Part shown: positions 21,183 to 33,448 of the stretch, in pieces
How positions within the stretch are numbered: position 1 is the stretch's first letter
How the letters are laid out: each line of letters opens with the position of its first letter
Assembly (NCBI GenBank): GCA_009809945.1
Contig: WTPW01000196.1
Span: 438,756 to 502,755 of the forward strand
Source of the DNA: Gigaspora margarita
Taxonomy: Eukaryota; Glomeromycota; Glomeromycetes; Diversisporales; Gigasporaceae
Reading direction: 5' to 3'
DNA length: 64,000 bases
Program-made: the position numbers and the translations under genes
The notes under the pieces: model-generated
Told to the model about the DNA's origin: nothing
What the model saw: only the letters and a program-made list of their open reading frames with translations
Database searches by the model: none

Positions 21183-24100
21183 ATGGCGGATGAATTTAAG
21201 GAATTAATTAATAATATTATTGATGAAGAAATCAATAAAATTAATAATGACGGCAATGATGTTATAAACAAATATGAATATAATTTATTTAAAAATTTTT
21301 CAGAAATCAATTCCCCTTTCTCCCCTTTTGGAAATGTTCGCAGAGCAACATGGGAAAACTCTACGGTTGTTCTTAAAAGCATAATCATTGATACTGATAA
21401 AATTGATAACGAGATGGTTTGCGAGATAAGGGCTGCAATTAATTCCAATGAAATCATTCCTTTTGATAATACTATCAATAATAAAGCCAATGCGATAAGA
21501 TTGTTCGTTAATGAAGTAATGATTTTTTTTTTGTTTTATGCATTACAGTCAACTCTTTCCGTAACGAACTGTTGGTTATAATTGTTAAAAACTGTTCGCT
21601 ATATAAAATTCAAAATTTTTAATTCATTATATTCAGAGTTCGTTATAAAAAGGTTCGATATAAAGAAAGTTGACTGTACCAATTTCCAGTATAATTCGAT
21701 ATTAATTTTCTCAATATATAGCTAAAAAGATTAGTTGCTGTTGATAAACATAAGCATCCGAATATTATTCGCTTCTATGGAATCACTAATGGTAATTAAA
21801 CAGATAAAAGTTGATTATTTTTTTAAAAAACAATATAATATTTATAAATTGATTATTATTATTTACTGAAACAGATTCCTCAAAGAATCAATATAACTTG
21901 ATTTTGCAATTCGCGGCAGATGGGAATTTACATGATTATCTAAGAACGAATTTTAAGAAATTGCAATGGACCGATAAATTACGATGTGCGCATGAAATAG
22001 CAAAAGGACTATCATTTTTACATGATTTAGACATTTTTCATCGAGATCTTGTAAGAACATCTTATGTTAAATATGTTTTTTAATTTATGCATATTAAATA
22101 TTTTTTTTTTTTTTTGTTTCAAAGCATTCAAAAAATATTTTAGTTCACAATGATAACTTATTAATAGCAGATTTTGGATTATCCAAGCACATGAACGAAG
22201 TATCAATGTTTAAAGCTAGCGAAATGTTGGGATATTTAGAACCTCAATGCATTGTAAATCCTAGATATAAATGTGACAAGAGATCTGACATCTATAGTCT
22301 TGGAGTAATCTTTTGGGAGATTTCTAGCGGTAGGAAACCTTATGATTACTTCGGAACTAGATATGCTATTATTTTACATATAAGCAAAGGAGAAAGGGAA
22401 ACTCCCGTTGAAGACACGCCAAAAGATTTTTGTTCCCTTTATCAACGTTGTTGGGATCAAGATCCTGAGAATCGCCCAGAAATTAAAATCGTTCTTGAAG
22501 AATTAAAAGATATGCGACTTTCTTTAATTGATGATCAAAAAGCTTTCCATGAAAAATGGATTGAAAGTAAAGTCATAAAAGGGGACATTATTGAGCATAA
22601 TATTGATGAGTTTGAAGATTATAAACTCATCAGTAGAGGGGCTTCAAGTAAAGTTTATAGAGCAAGATATAAAAGTACGAAAAATATATGTGCATTGAAA
22701 TTTATTGAAAAAAATAGTCATACAAATAAAGAACTTGTTAATGAGGTTTGTAATATTTTATAAAGTTATTTAGGTAAAACATTTATATTATATACTAAAA
22801 TGCACAATTGTACAAACAATAAACAGTTAAATCATATGCTTTCTATAGAATCTCATGAGAATATAATTAAATTTTATGGTATCACATATGAAAGAGATAA
22901 AAAGGATCCAAATGTTGTTGAATATGTACTTATTCTTGAGTATGCGGATAATGGAACTTTAAGAGATTATTTGCAACAAAATTCGACTAAAATCGAATGG
23001 GAATTAAAGGTTCAATTTGCAATTCAACTCGTTGAAGCCGTTAAATGGCTTCATTCTCATAACATTGTTCATGGTGATCTGGTAAATTTTTATTTGGTTA
23101 TTTACTGTGCTTCATGAAATTACTGTATAATTCTAATAAAGTTTGATAAATTTTTATTTTTTAAAGCATCCTAATAATATACTTATTCACCAAGAAATTT
23201 TAAAATTAGCTGATTTTGGATTATCACGACGTGTCATTGAAGCTTCAATGTCTCAAACAACTAGTGAAGTCTTCGGAGTCATACCCTATATTGATCCTCA
23301 ATGTTTCATAACAGAACCAAGCCAAAATGGAAGCACTCGCAGATATAGAAAGAATAAGAAATCAGATATTTACAGCATTGGGGTAATTCTTTGGGAGATA
23401 TCAAGTGAAAAGCAACCATTTAAGAATGAAGATTCGGCAAGTCTACCAGGAAGGATAGTAGACGGGCTACGGGAAAAACCAATTTCTGATACACCTCATG
23501 AATATGTTACTACTTATACAAGTATGTTTTAATAATTATTTATAGTTTTTAGTAAATATTTTTATGGCTTTTATTCATAAGGATTTGCCTTTTTAGAATG
23601 TTGGCAAACAGTGCAAGATAATCGACCATCTATCGAAGAAGTAGCTATGATGTTTGAATGCTTTATTGTTCAAGACATCACGGAACATGACAATTTTGAT
23701 ATTTTCGATAGGTCAAGATTTGAAGAATTTATTACGAACGTTTTAGGAAATATAAATTTCGATATTGAATTAGATGCCACAGTATTTGGTCAGGATGAAA
23801 TGACACTGTTTGTATATAATCTATATTCGACTTTTAATAAACTATTTAATGAAGGTAAATCAGTAAAGGATATAATAATTAATTATATATCCCAAAATAA
23901 TAAATCAAATGAAGAAGTTTTTCAATGGTTATTAGAAAATAACAATCATCCAAGAAATACTTGCCTACTTGGATTATTTTATCGTTGGAATATTGGCACA
24001 AATGAAGATAGCATGGAATTTTTTAATTTATTTGTTGCTGCGGCAAATAAAGGAGATGCCAATGCACAATATTTTGTTGGGAGGTGTTATGCAGAAGGTT

Positions 24101-24540
24101 TGGGTGGCATCGGTAAGGATAAGAGAAAAGCAATTGAATGGTACACTACGGCAACTGACAATCAATGCGCAGCAGCGGAACATATGCTTGGAGAGTATTA
24201 TTATAAACTTAGAAGATATAACAAAGCATTTCATCACCTCAAAAGAGCAACTGAAAATGGAAATTACAAAGCATTAAATACTTTAGGACTATGTTATCAA
24301 AGAGGTCAAGGGACAGATACTAATGCGGCTGAAGGATTTGAATCATTTAAAAAGGCGGCATTATGGGGACTACCTACTTCACAATATGAACTTGGAAATT
24401 GTTACGAATACGGTATAGGAACAGGAATAAATTTGAAAGAAGCATTACAATGGTACCAAAAGGCTACAAAAGCTAATTCTAATTATCGAATTCACCAAAA
24501 ACGAGCAGAAATTAAAAGATCCAGTAATAATTATAGATAA
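21183..24540 (+). CDS. K2: tandem kinase-Sel1 protein, 917 aa, 7 exons
   Basis: Exons: 21183-21515, 21722-21791, 21875-22050, 22125-22745, 22827-23081, 23167-23521, 23597-24540; all GT-AG, phases close, stop TAA. Intron positions match K1 exactly. Kinase 1: loop SPFGNV (about 47-52), Lys65, HRD at 190-192, DFG at 209-211, DIYSLGVIFWEISSG. Kinase 2: GASSKVYRARY, Lys385, HGD at 482-484 (catalytic Asp present, Arg replaced by Gly), DFG at 501-503, DIYSIGVILWEISS. A Sel1 block (about 725-905) ends the protein with a basic tail and no third kinase. Both domains keep the lysine, both aspartates and DFG, so both could be active, unlike kinase 2 of K1. Sel1 repeats usually act as scaffolds. Likely an intracellular signalling protein; partners are unknown. 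Confidence 0.88.
21544..21678. mobile_element. pogo/Tigger-like small element in intron 1 of K2
   Basis: Ends TACAGTCAACTCTTTCCG and, reverse-complemented, TACAGTCAACTTTCTTT. It is orthologous in place to the K1 intron copy (10603-10761) but about 24 bp shorter. Confidence 0.8.
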
Positions 24541-24960
24541 TTATTAATTCTAACCACAAAATTTTTTCCAACCCATTTTACAAAACTTTATGAAAAATAA
24601 ACAGAATTTTATTTTAACACACATGTATTTAGTGCTCTTATTATGTATAATAGCTTAAAATATACTTATTTTTATAGTTAATATCATTAAATCATCTTTT
24701 TCATCATAGTAATTACATGTTTATTTTTAACAGGACACTTAAATCAGGTTTTTTTTCACAATAAATAGTTTAAAAGATTAAATAAGTAAATTATTTGAAA
24801 TAATCTTAATGACAATAGATACGTGTAAAATTGTCCATATATATATATATATTAAGAGAGGGACTCACGCTCCAAAAATAATCGCTATGTTGAACTGATC
24901 TATGTTATTCTTCCTTTTGACTTCAATTACCTAGTTAATAAAATACAAAATATATATTAT
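24541..24960. other. 3' flank of K2, no gene seen
   Basis: A/T-rich DNA with a short (TA)n run at about 24838-24852. I see no similarity to the K1/K3 3' flank, as expected if K1 took its 3' end from a K3-like gene. Confidence 0.5.
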
Positions 24961-25528
24961 TCAGTATCCTACTATGATTGTGCTTGCCAAATAACAAGTA
25001 CTTATTGGACAATTGTTTTTAATATAAAAAATGAATAAATAGTATTTATTCCCCAGCGAAGCGGGGAATAAATGCGTTATTCTCCCGTTTTATTAATTGA
25101 CGGCCGGAGGCTATTTCCCAAAATAATCGTTGCAAAAATAACATGTAAATCCCCATAAAAAACAATTAATAAAACGGGGAATAACAAGCGTTACCGAGGA
25201 AATAACAAACATTGCTAGAAACTCGATTTTTTTATTGATCAAAGTAGTGATTATGAGTCGTAAAGCCCGTCATGATATCATATAAAAACGAAGAATAATA
25301 CCCTTATTTCGCCGCTACGGGGAAATAACCCGGTAGATCTCCACCCTGCTGTGGCCCTTCGGGCCCCAGATGACCGGGGATGTACCTCTTATTCCCGCCG
25401 TTGCGGGAAATAAATAGTACTTATTTAGCAGTCTATAACTATCAAATTATACAAAATTATTTTTTATATTAAAAACAACTACCAAACAACTCAAGTCGTA
25501 GAATACTGGATAATGCCGTTATTGTATG
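24961..25528. repeat. Foldback with a GC-rich centre holding three related hairpins
   Basis: Outer arms pair: CAGTATCCTAC, TTGTTTTTAATATAAAAAAT and AAATAGTATTTATTCCCC on the left with their complements on the right (about 25375-25525). The centre is much richer in G+C and has three hairpins of one design, TTATTCCC-loop-GGGAATAA: 25047-25072, 25304-25328 and 25389-25413, plus GGCCCTTCGGGCC at about 25355. Compact GC hairpins in A/T-rich DNA recall the mobile hairpin elements of fungal mitochondrial DNA; a mitochondrial origin is inference only. Confidence 0.65.
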
Positions 25529-25583
25529 TGAAGCACCAATAACTTTCGTATCTGGCGGTGAAACTTAATCTATAGCCTTCGGG

Positions 25584-25724
25584 CAGGGTTGGCAATGGAG
25601 CCAATGGAGCTCAATGGTTGTGCGAATGGAGCTCAAAAAACTAGTATCCATTGGCTCCATTCAGAGTTCCATTGGCTCCATTCGCAGCTCCATTGGGTTC
25701 CATTGAGCTCCATTGCCAACCCTG
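25584..25724. mobile_element. 141-bp hAT-type miniature element with perfect 8-bp target duplication
   Basis: Begins CAGGGTTGGCAATGGAGC and ends in its complement; flanked by CCTTCGGG at 25576-25583 and 25725-25732. The inside is short words GAATGGAGCTC and CCATTGGCTCC in both orientations. CAGGG-type ends and an 8-bp duplication are standard for hAT elements. It landed in the loop of a hairpin formed by GTATCTGG (about 25550) and CCAGATAC (about 25762). Confidence 0.93.
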
Positions 25725-25739
25725 CCTTCGGGGTCCAGA

Positions 25740-26599
25740 ATGGCATATTAAGTTAAATAACCAGATACGCGAATTATTTTTTCTTCATAATGATTAACGC
25801 GTTATCCTTTGGATCACATGTTAATCTTCATGAAAAAATAGTTTTTTGTTTTTAAAACATCTTTTTGCAGAAAAGTTTTAAGCAGAAATTATATATCTAA
25901 TTTAAATTATTAAGCTAAATTATTTATTGTTACTAATAAAATATATTATTTTTTAATTAGTCTCAACTAAATAATAATAATAATAGAACTAATAAAAAAT
26001 TTTGTTAATTGTAAGTAAAATAATATCTCTAATAAAAAATTTATTAAGTGTTTTTGATATTTTAAATCAAATAATATCTAATAAAATGATGTGACTATAA
26101 ATAAGAATGCAATCTATAGAGGCAAATAGATAGAATTTATTTCGAGCATTTACTTCGATTATACATTTATAGAGAGTGCAATCATACAGATTTCAATAAA
26201 CTAGTTTAGAATAATTTATTTTATAAAATAATATAGTATATAGTATATTGTCAATTAAACCATTTTCTTAGCTATTTATTATTGTTATTAGTTTATAATA
26301 TAATAAGTACGATTTTTGGTCAACAGAATCCCGACAAAGTTTGACCAGAACTATAACTTACACTAACCTAATGCGAGCTAAATTCCAAAATTTTGGCATT
26401 GTTGTGAATTTAACCAAAATTCGATAACTACTTATAATGCCACTTCGCGGTACTGTAGGCAATCATTTGTCAAATTACTGATTCGACAATTTGTGGTATC
26501 AAGTACCCACAAAAAAATGCGGTTTACATCATAAATTTATCATATGAGTCACATTTCAGTGAATAAAGGTATTCGTAGTCTACATTTGTTGTTGGAGAT
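25740..26599. other. Intergenic DNA, no gene seen
   Basis: A/T-rich. Around 26310-26420 are loosely inverted words (GGTCAACAGAATCCC, TTTGACCAG, AATTTAACCAAAATTCG) that may be a decayed element. No gene is recognised. Confidence 0.4.
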
Positions 26600-27507
26600 A
26601 CTGGGTTTGTTGGGCTGAATTTTAATTTGAATAAATATGTAATATAGTAATACATAAGTACGTCGTACAAAGTGCTAAATTAAAGTTGCTAATGAGAAAT
26701 GAAGATAGCAACCTTTCAAGCATTTTTATTTGATAACACACATGCATATGTATAACAATGAGAATAATTATGCAGGCAGTGCATATGTAAATTCTCAGAA
26801 GAATGTAATTTCCTTTTTTATAATTAGGCAAAACTTTTAATTTATCCAATTTGACAAAATTTTTAAATAAAAATAGAACAATATTTAGAATTTAACTTTT
26901 ATCAGGAAACGTTTAAAATAAAAAGAAAGCAAATGCAATAACAAAGAAAATACCATTTAAAAATTTGTGATACAGAAATTGGAATCATCTAAAATATTCT
27001 AACCTTTTTAACAATTTAACTGTATAATTATTTAATTCATCTGGCATTAAGATAATCTCAGTCCATAATTTCCAATGATTAACATCATTCGATAGATCAA
27101 TTTTTGTGGTATCAAATTATTTTTGGAATTAAGTTAAAATTTTGTTGATTTGTTTTTACTTAAATCGATTGTAACACCAATTAAGGGGGTTTTCTCTTTG
27201 TTTTATTACTAAATACAGAATTTATATACGACTAATTCATTATCAAATTATACCTTAAAAAATTAGTCACTAAATAATAATTACTTTATTAAGTGAAGAT
27301 AAATTTTTGTTTGTTTGTTTGAAGAACTTTTCTGTTTTACAATGGAGCAATTAGTATGTACTACAACATCACCTAATTGTTTTTTATCGAACAATTCATT
27401 GGTCGATCGATTGATCGATGACATATGCATAAATGCCCTTCGAACTTTGAATAATTTTAATTTTTTATTTTTTTTTTGCTTTTCATACTTTAAAAGAACA
27501 TTGAAAT
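26600..27507 (+). promoter_or_regulatory. 5' flank of transporter gene T1, duplicated upstream of T2
   Basis: Several words occur in the same order upstream of T2: GCTAAATTAAAGTTGCTAATG, CATGCATATGTATAAC, TTGGAATCATCTAAAAT, TCTAACCTTTTTA and GTTTTCTCTTTG-like. The duplication therefore covers about 0.9-1.4 kb of 5' flank. A minus-strand 75-codon frame at 26622-26849 and a 67-codon plus frame at 27315-27518 are not conserved as proteins in the copy and are not called. Confidence 0.55.
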
Positions 27508-30441
27508 ATGACTTATGAAAATAATATTACAAATTTTCAGAAAACATTAGGAATATTCTATGGTCTAGGTTATAATATTAACCGAATTATAGGTAAGATA
27601 TCAAATAGCATACGGCAGTGATGAAAGGACACGTCTCACTACCTAATTTTAAATAACATGAAAAGTTTACATTCAATGACTTTCTAAATATATAAATTAT
27701 ATAAATTATAGGGGCAGGTTTGTTTCTTTTTTTTTTTTTGATTTTTATTTCCAAAAAAAATTTTACATCAATGAATAAAGTTTATAATTGTATTATTTTA
27801 AATAGGGATTTTTAACCCCGATAGGATATTTACACTAGTTCAGTCACCCGGAATTGCATTGGTGTTATATGCTTTTTGTGGGATCATTAGCCTATTAGGT
27901 GGGCTAATATACATTGAGGTGATAAAAATGATGATTAACGAATTATTAATTGAAATTCCTTATTATATAATATGTGGTCTAATATTATAACTTGTTTGAT
28001 TTATTCATTTATAGTTAGGTATTAGATCATTGCCAGCAGGATTAGGCGAACAAAAGTATATCACGGACGCTTATCCAAATGAGACAAATTTGGGGCATGT
28101 GTTTAGTTACGTGGTAATTTTGTATGTAAATTTCTAAATATTCTCTATATTGATCTTTTATTCATTTTCATATCCGACGAATTTTAATCTTTAATTGTTT
28201 ATAATAGCATTATATTACCCGGTGCCATGGTCGCAAATTCTTATAACTGCGCCCAGTATATTCTGTTTGTTTTTCGAGGTTATTTTAATAATGATTATGA
28301 TGTCATGTAAGTAAAATTTTTTAAAATTTTATCGGTTTTGTACATCTAATTCAGACATAATGTTATGACTTGCCGGAAAACCCGGTGCATAAGGTACATG
28401 CGCAGTTAGTTTTAGTAGTAACTTTGGATGAAACTTAAGCGTCTCTTATATAATCGGGCGAAGTTTAATAATTAAAGATAGTTGGAACAACGTGAAGTAC
28501 ATCGTTGTTGCTACGTACTTTTATATGATAATTAGAAAGCTTATAAAATCGTGCACTTTTTATTAGCGGAATCATTGCGACTTTTTTTTTATCTTTATTC
28601 GATTTTATGGAAGGTTAAGATTATCATGTTAGCCTAAAACAGGCTAATAAATAAACACACATTATAGCAATAGCAATAGCGTAATAAAATCGGGCGGAAA
28701 ATTCGTCAGTCTGTTACCAAAAGTGCAAAACCGATAATAAACAAATGCTTAATTATAATTTGTTAACATAGTTTTATTTTAAATTTGTAGAGCCGTTATT
28801 ATTTCAGTTTTAATTCTTTTAGTTATCACATCATATCATCTTGCCTCTAAAAAACTTCCTGATATCATCAATCAAACTCTCGCATTTGTAAAGATTACTT
28901 CCTTGATAATTATTTCGGTCATTGGATTAGTACGATTGGCTGGAACTGATTCTGATAATTGGATTAATATTTTTAAAACATCATCAAATTTTGACGCATA
29001 TGGGTTAGGTACATATGGAAATGGCTTAATACAGGTAAATTATATACATTATCAAATCGGTATACAGTATGACATTCTAATTATTAACCAAAAAAATTAC
29101 GTAAATTTTTATACTTAGATTTTATACGCATATGAAGGTATGTATGTTAATAAATATTTTCATGCATAAAATTGCAATTTATTAATTGCATTTTATTTCT
29201 ATCACAAATATCAAGGGTGGAATAGTGCAAATTGTAAGTAACCCTTTTAAATTAGACAAAGTTTGATTTTAAACATAATTGATATTTAATTTAAATTTTT
29301 TTTTTTTATAGATCTAATTGAAGAAATAATAATGCCAGACCCCAATAATCTAGCATACCCATCCCTTATTTTAAAATATTCTTCCCTTATTAGCATTGCT
29401 ATTTCCTTTTTACTCTGTAAGGTTTCAATTTTATTACGTTTAGGTAGCAGTTAGATATTTATCAATTATTTTCTAACATAATTACAAATTATTTTATCAT
29501 TTTAGACTTTTTCACAAATGCTGCTTTTATAACGGTACTTGGAAATGGTCTTACTCAAAATGAGGACATTCCGATTGCATTACGTTTTGGCAAAAAACTA
29601 CTTCCTGGAACTGGAGAAAATATTATGTCAATAATTGTCGCAATATCTTCATTTGGAAGCGTTAGTGTAATGGTTTTTCTGTTCGCCCGGATCATAAAAT
29701 ATGCCGCAGAAACCAAATTCATACCCAAGATATCCAATTATTTAAATAGATTCAGCAACCGAAATATATTAGCAAAACAATTATGGGCGCAATTTGGTTA
29801 CTGTTTGATTTTGACCTTACTTTTTTCGATAAAAACAAACTGTTTTATTTTTTCCTCTGACACATCCCAATATTTGGCTATGCTTTCTCATGCTGCGTGT
29901 GCTTGGTGTTTATATGTATGTTAAATTATTCAAATTCTTATTTTGTTTTATTCAATTTACTAAAAAAAAAAAAATACAATGTTTATATTTATCAATTTTA
30001 TTTAGATTTTAAAGAGGACATTACTGGATGAAATGGATAAAGCTGATAATAATAAACCATTTTCAATACCTAAATATATTATTCTAATTTACTTCTCAAT
30101 GATAATTTTAATTATCATTACGTCTCTTTTCCCGCCAAAGTATGGAGATATTGAATATCTAATACCCTATATTATATCATGGATAGCCACTATATTGGGT
30201 TTCATTTTTTGGTATTATCTTAATCCAAAAAATCGAAACGAAAAATCTGCCAATGAAAATGAAGAAACTAAAGATCAAGTATGCGAATTAAATATTTCAC
30301 ATAATGATGAAATAAAACAAAACTCTGGTTTGTTTATGTTATTTACTATTTTTTTTTTTTTTTTTGGTTAAATTATTATATTAACAATTGGTTTATTTAT
30401 TTTTAGCTGAAATTTATGAATTAACTTTAAAAACTCCATAA
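27508..30441 (+). CDS. T1: APC/LAT-type amino-acid transporter, 520 aa, 12 exons
   Basis: Exons: 27508-27592, 27712-27717 (6 nt), 27806-27918, 28015-28121, 28208-28306, 28791-29034, 29119-29137, 29216-29233, 29312-29416, 29506-29915, 30006-30327, 30407-30441. All introns are GT-AG and phases close. The protein has about 12 hydrophobic segments. It carries family signatures in order: GLGYNINRIIGAGIF (19-33, the unwound first helix with the GAG substrate loop), CGIISLLGGLIYIELG (the CGxxSLLG helix), YAYEGWNSANY (221-231), TNAAFITVLGN, IALRFGKKLLPG, and FSSDTSQYLAMLSHA. It resembles L-type amino-acid transporters of the plasma membrane; substrate unknown. If the last intron is retained, the frame ends at 30371 instead. 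The neighbouring kinases appear unrelated in function. A paralogue, T2, lies 32 kb downstream in the same orientation. Confidence 0.88.
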
Positions 30442-33400
30442 ACTTGTCAATAAAAATAATTTTATTAGTATTATAAATATATATATATGTATATTAGTTT
30501 TTTTACTGTATTTAACACTTCCTATATGTTAATTACTATTTTTTTATTAGTTTTTAATCAGCCAAAATTATTAACTGTTAATAACCAAACAATTAGTGAA
30601 AATCTGATTTTATTTATCTTTTGTTATATAAATTAGCATTGTTAAATAAAATAGTGTAATTAAAACCTTTCCAATGGTACAAAGTACAGTCTTTAAATAA
30701 AACTCATTGAAGTTATAAGTGAGAATTTTTTTTTAAAATCAACATTAATCAACAATATGAAGAAAAAGAAAAGAATAAATCGAAAAATACCAAAAAATAC
30801 CTATTTAGATCACTAGTAAAAAATGCCTTGAGGCAAGTTTACTAGAATAATATTACAGTATGTTAAGTGTTATGAATCCTATGTAATATCTTAGATAATC
30901 GATTAACAAAAGTATTTATGCTATTGACTTAAATTTACGTATATAAAATGAATTATCAAAAATATTAATAATTGCAGATACTGTGAACTTTAATAATGTA
31001 GCTTTATACTCAGCCATTTAATCCCAATATTTATAAGTTATATAGTAATAATAATAATAAATTGAGATTGAGACAGCATACAAAAGTAGGAACTTAGATG
31101 ACAATTTTTATAATCTATATATTGGTTTTTATACACTCTAAGGCTTTTGGTTAGGAAAAAACTTGGGAATTTTTTAAGTGTTGTTACCGAAATGGAAAAA
31201 CGAGTATCATGGTTTCACCAATTTAACTTAGCTTGTGAACAAGTACAGAATTTAAAATATTTAAATCACTAAATTAGCAGCCAGGTAAACAAGATTTAAT
31301 GGCAAGCATATATATATTTGAATAATTATTTTAAATATATTCTCCATGCTAAATCAACGTAAATAAATTGAATTTGAATGAGATAATACTTTGATTAAAA
31401 CAATGATTTAGGGAGTCCTCAAGCGCTTAATCTATGATCAAAAAGTTTCGAGAAATAAATTTTACTTAGTGGAAAATATTTTAAGAAGGTAAAACTGTGT
31501 TTATCATTATAATGAATATTTAAATCGCAACTTAATAAAGTTTATTTCTTATAATAAAAGCTTTTCATGAAAATAAAAACATGAGGAAGTCCGAAAAAAA
31601 TTGCAGATGCTTAGCCTTTACTCATATGATAATAATTTCAACTATTCTATCAATAATTTTTTAAACTATTTGATTCTGGATTGACGTTTTCCTTATTTAT
31701 CGGTTTATTGTTTTTTTTTATTAATTCTTGACGAAGGTATTTTGTAAATAAAAGAATAATAAGAACCGCTCAAGCATCAATTACATTGATTATATTATTT
31801 GAGCATCGCTCCGATCGTTAGTTAATCACGTCAAAGATAACGCTTGAGAAAACTTCAATTACACCACTATTTATTTATTCAAATTGTCAACAAAATATTA
31901 AATAAATATTATCATAGCTGAACATTAGCTAATCGCATAGGATGAGACTTGAGAACACTCATATTTTCTATTTTTATCGTTCATTAAAGAAATATATCAA
32001 TTTGTTTATTACAAAAAGTCGTTTACAGTGATGAATTTCTCCAATTGTATAAATTAAATTGAGACAATATGTATATTTTTTACATAAGAAAGTAAGTAAT
32101 GATTTTATATAGAAGATAGTATATGGAAACTAAGTAAAAATAAGAAGTGAAAGTATATCACATGATCAAAAAGAAGAGCAGCCACGACTTTGCCAATAAT
32201 GCCAAAGCAAAGCATGTGAAAATTAGAAGATGGCGCTATAAGAAGAGTATGGCGTATGAATTAAAGGCTGATATGGTCAAGGACAATGAAATAAAATACC
32301 AAGAAAAAATAGTAAATATAAAAATTAGATACGACGAAGCCAAGTCCACAAGTGTCTAAACGGAAATTTGTGTGAACTATGCAGTGATGGAGAAGATACG
32401 TGATTCTATCATTCCCTCATTTGCATTTCTTTACCTGCATTCTTAACTCACAGCCAGCTTGTTTCGGCAGACGGTAAGCCTTCGGCTACGATTGCATTTT
32501 ACGGGCCGTTATGGCCATTAATTACTTCTCTCATACTTCTAACTTTCAATAAAAATTCACCTCTGGCCAAATTATTCACAGGCATATTCCAAATAAATGC
32601 AAAGTGTGCCGTGTAATGCGAATGATTTTCGAAGATATTTTATTAAAAACGATTTGATTTATTGCAAAACCAATGCACATATAATTCATTATATGATAAT
32701 ATGATCATATTTCTTAAAAATTACATGAAAACAAATCATTTGTGCTAGGTTAGTGACGTGACAAAAATTTTAAAATTCATTAAAGAGGGTTTTAGTATAA
32801 AGTTAAAAGCTAATAAGTTAAATTGTAAAAATCGTTCAAGGAAAACTTTTTTGTTAGAGCACTAAAGGTGGTTTATTATGTAGATTTTTGAGAAAAAAAA
32901 TATTCTAAAGTTAGAGATTTATCAACTTTAATTAAGTAGCAATAGGAAATTATTTAAAATTTATCAAGAAATAATACTTCGATCTTTAATGGAGTGTGAG
33001 TTCCGGGTTTTTGGTCATTTTTTATATTTTTAGTCAAATTAATAAAATATAACAAGATTTAATCGTAAATAACATCGATAGGCTGCTACTTATTGAGAAT
33101 TTTTCCATTGCCAAGGTTGTTTTCAAGTACTGTAGCTACAATATGTTGAAGTAAACAGTATGCTAATTTTTTTTAAAAGATGATTAAAATTACTCTTTAA
33201 GAAAACAGAGCTCTACAACTTTAATAAAACTTGCTATTGAGAAGTGCTTTAAACTGTATAAATAATTAAATTCGATTGATTATAAACAAAAGTCCTAATA
33301 CAGTAAAAATAAAAGTACGTACGTGCGTACGTACTTACGTTGTGCAAAGTAATACATAATTCTAATAAATTTGATACATCTATATCGATATGCAACATAC

Positions 33401-33448
33401 TTTTCTTGCGTCAAAATGTCAAATTGCAATAACCTATTTGTAAAGTAA
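30442..33448. other. 3' flank of T1 and intergenic DNA, little recognised
   Basis: To about 30540 the DNA matches the 3' flank of T2 (TATTAGTTTTTTTACTGTATTTA versus a near copy at about 63155). Beyond that it is A/T-rich with a GC-richer island at about 32150-32520 and an ACGT-type palindromic run, TACGTACGTGCGTACGTACT, at about 33316. Apart from the weak frame listed at 32147-32359, no gene is supported. Confidence 0.45.
32147..32359 (+). CDS. Possible small basic protein or exon, 70 codons, unrecognised
   Basis: A Lys/Arg-rich frame that is markedly richer in G+C than its surroundings, with AAG and GCC codons where neighbours use AAA and GCA. No motif or membrane segment is visible. The composition contrast is the only reason to list it; it could be an exon of an unknown gene, a transposon fragment or chance. 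Confidence 0.2.
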   Translation: MKVYHMIKKKSSHDFANNAKAKHVKIRRWRYKKSMAYELKADMVKDNEIKYQEKIVNIKIRYDEAKSTSV

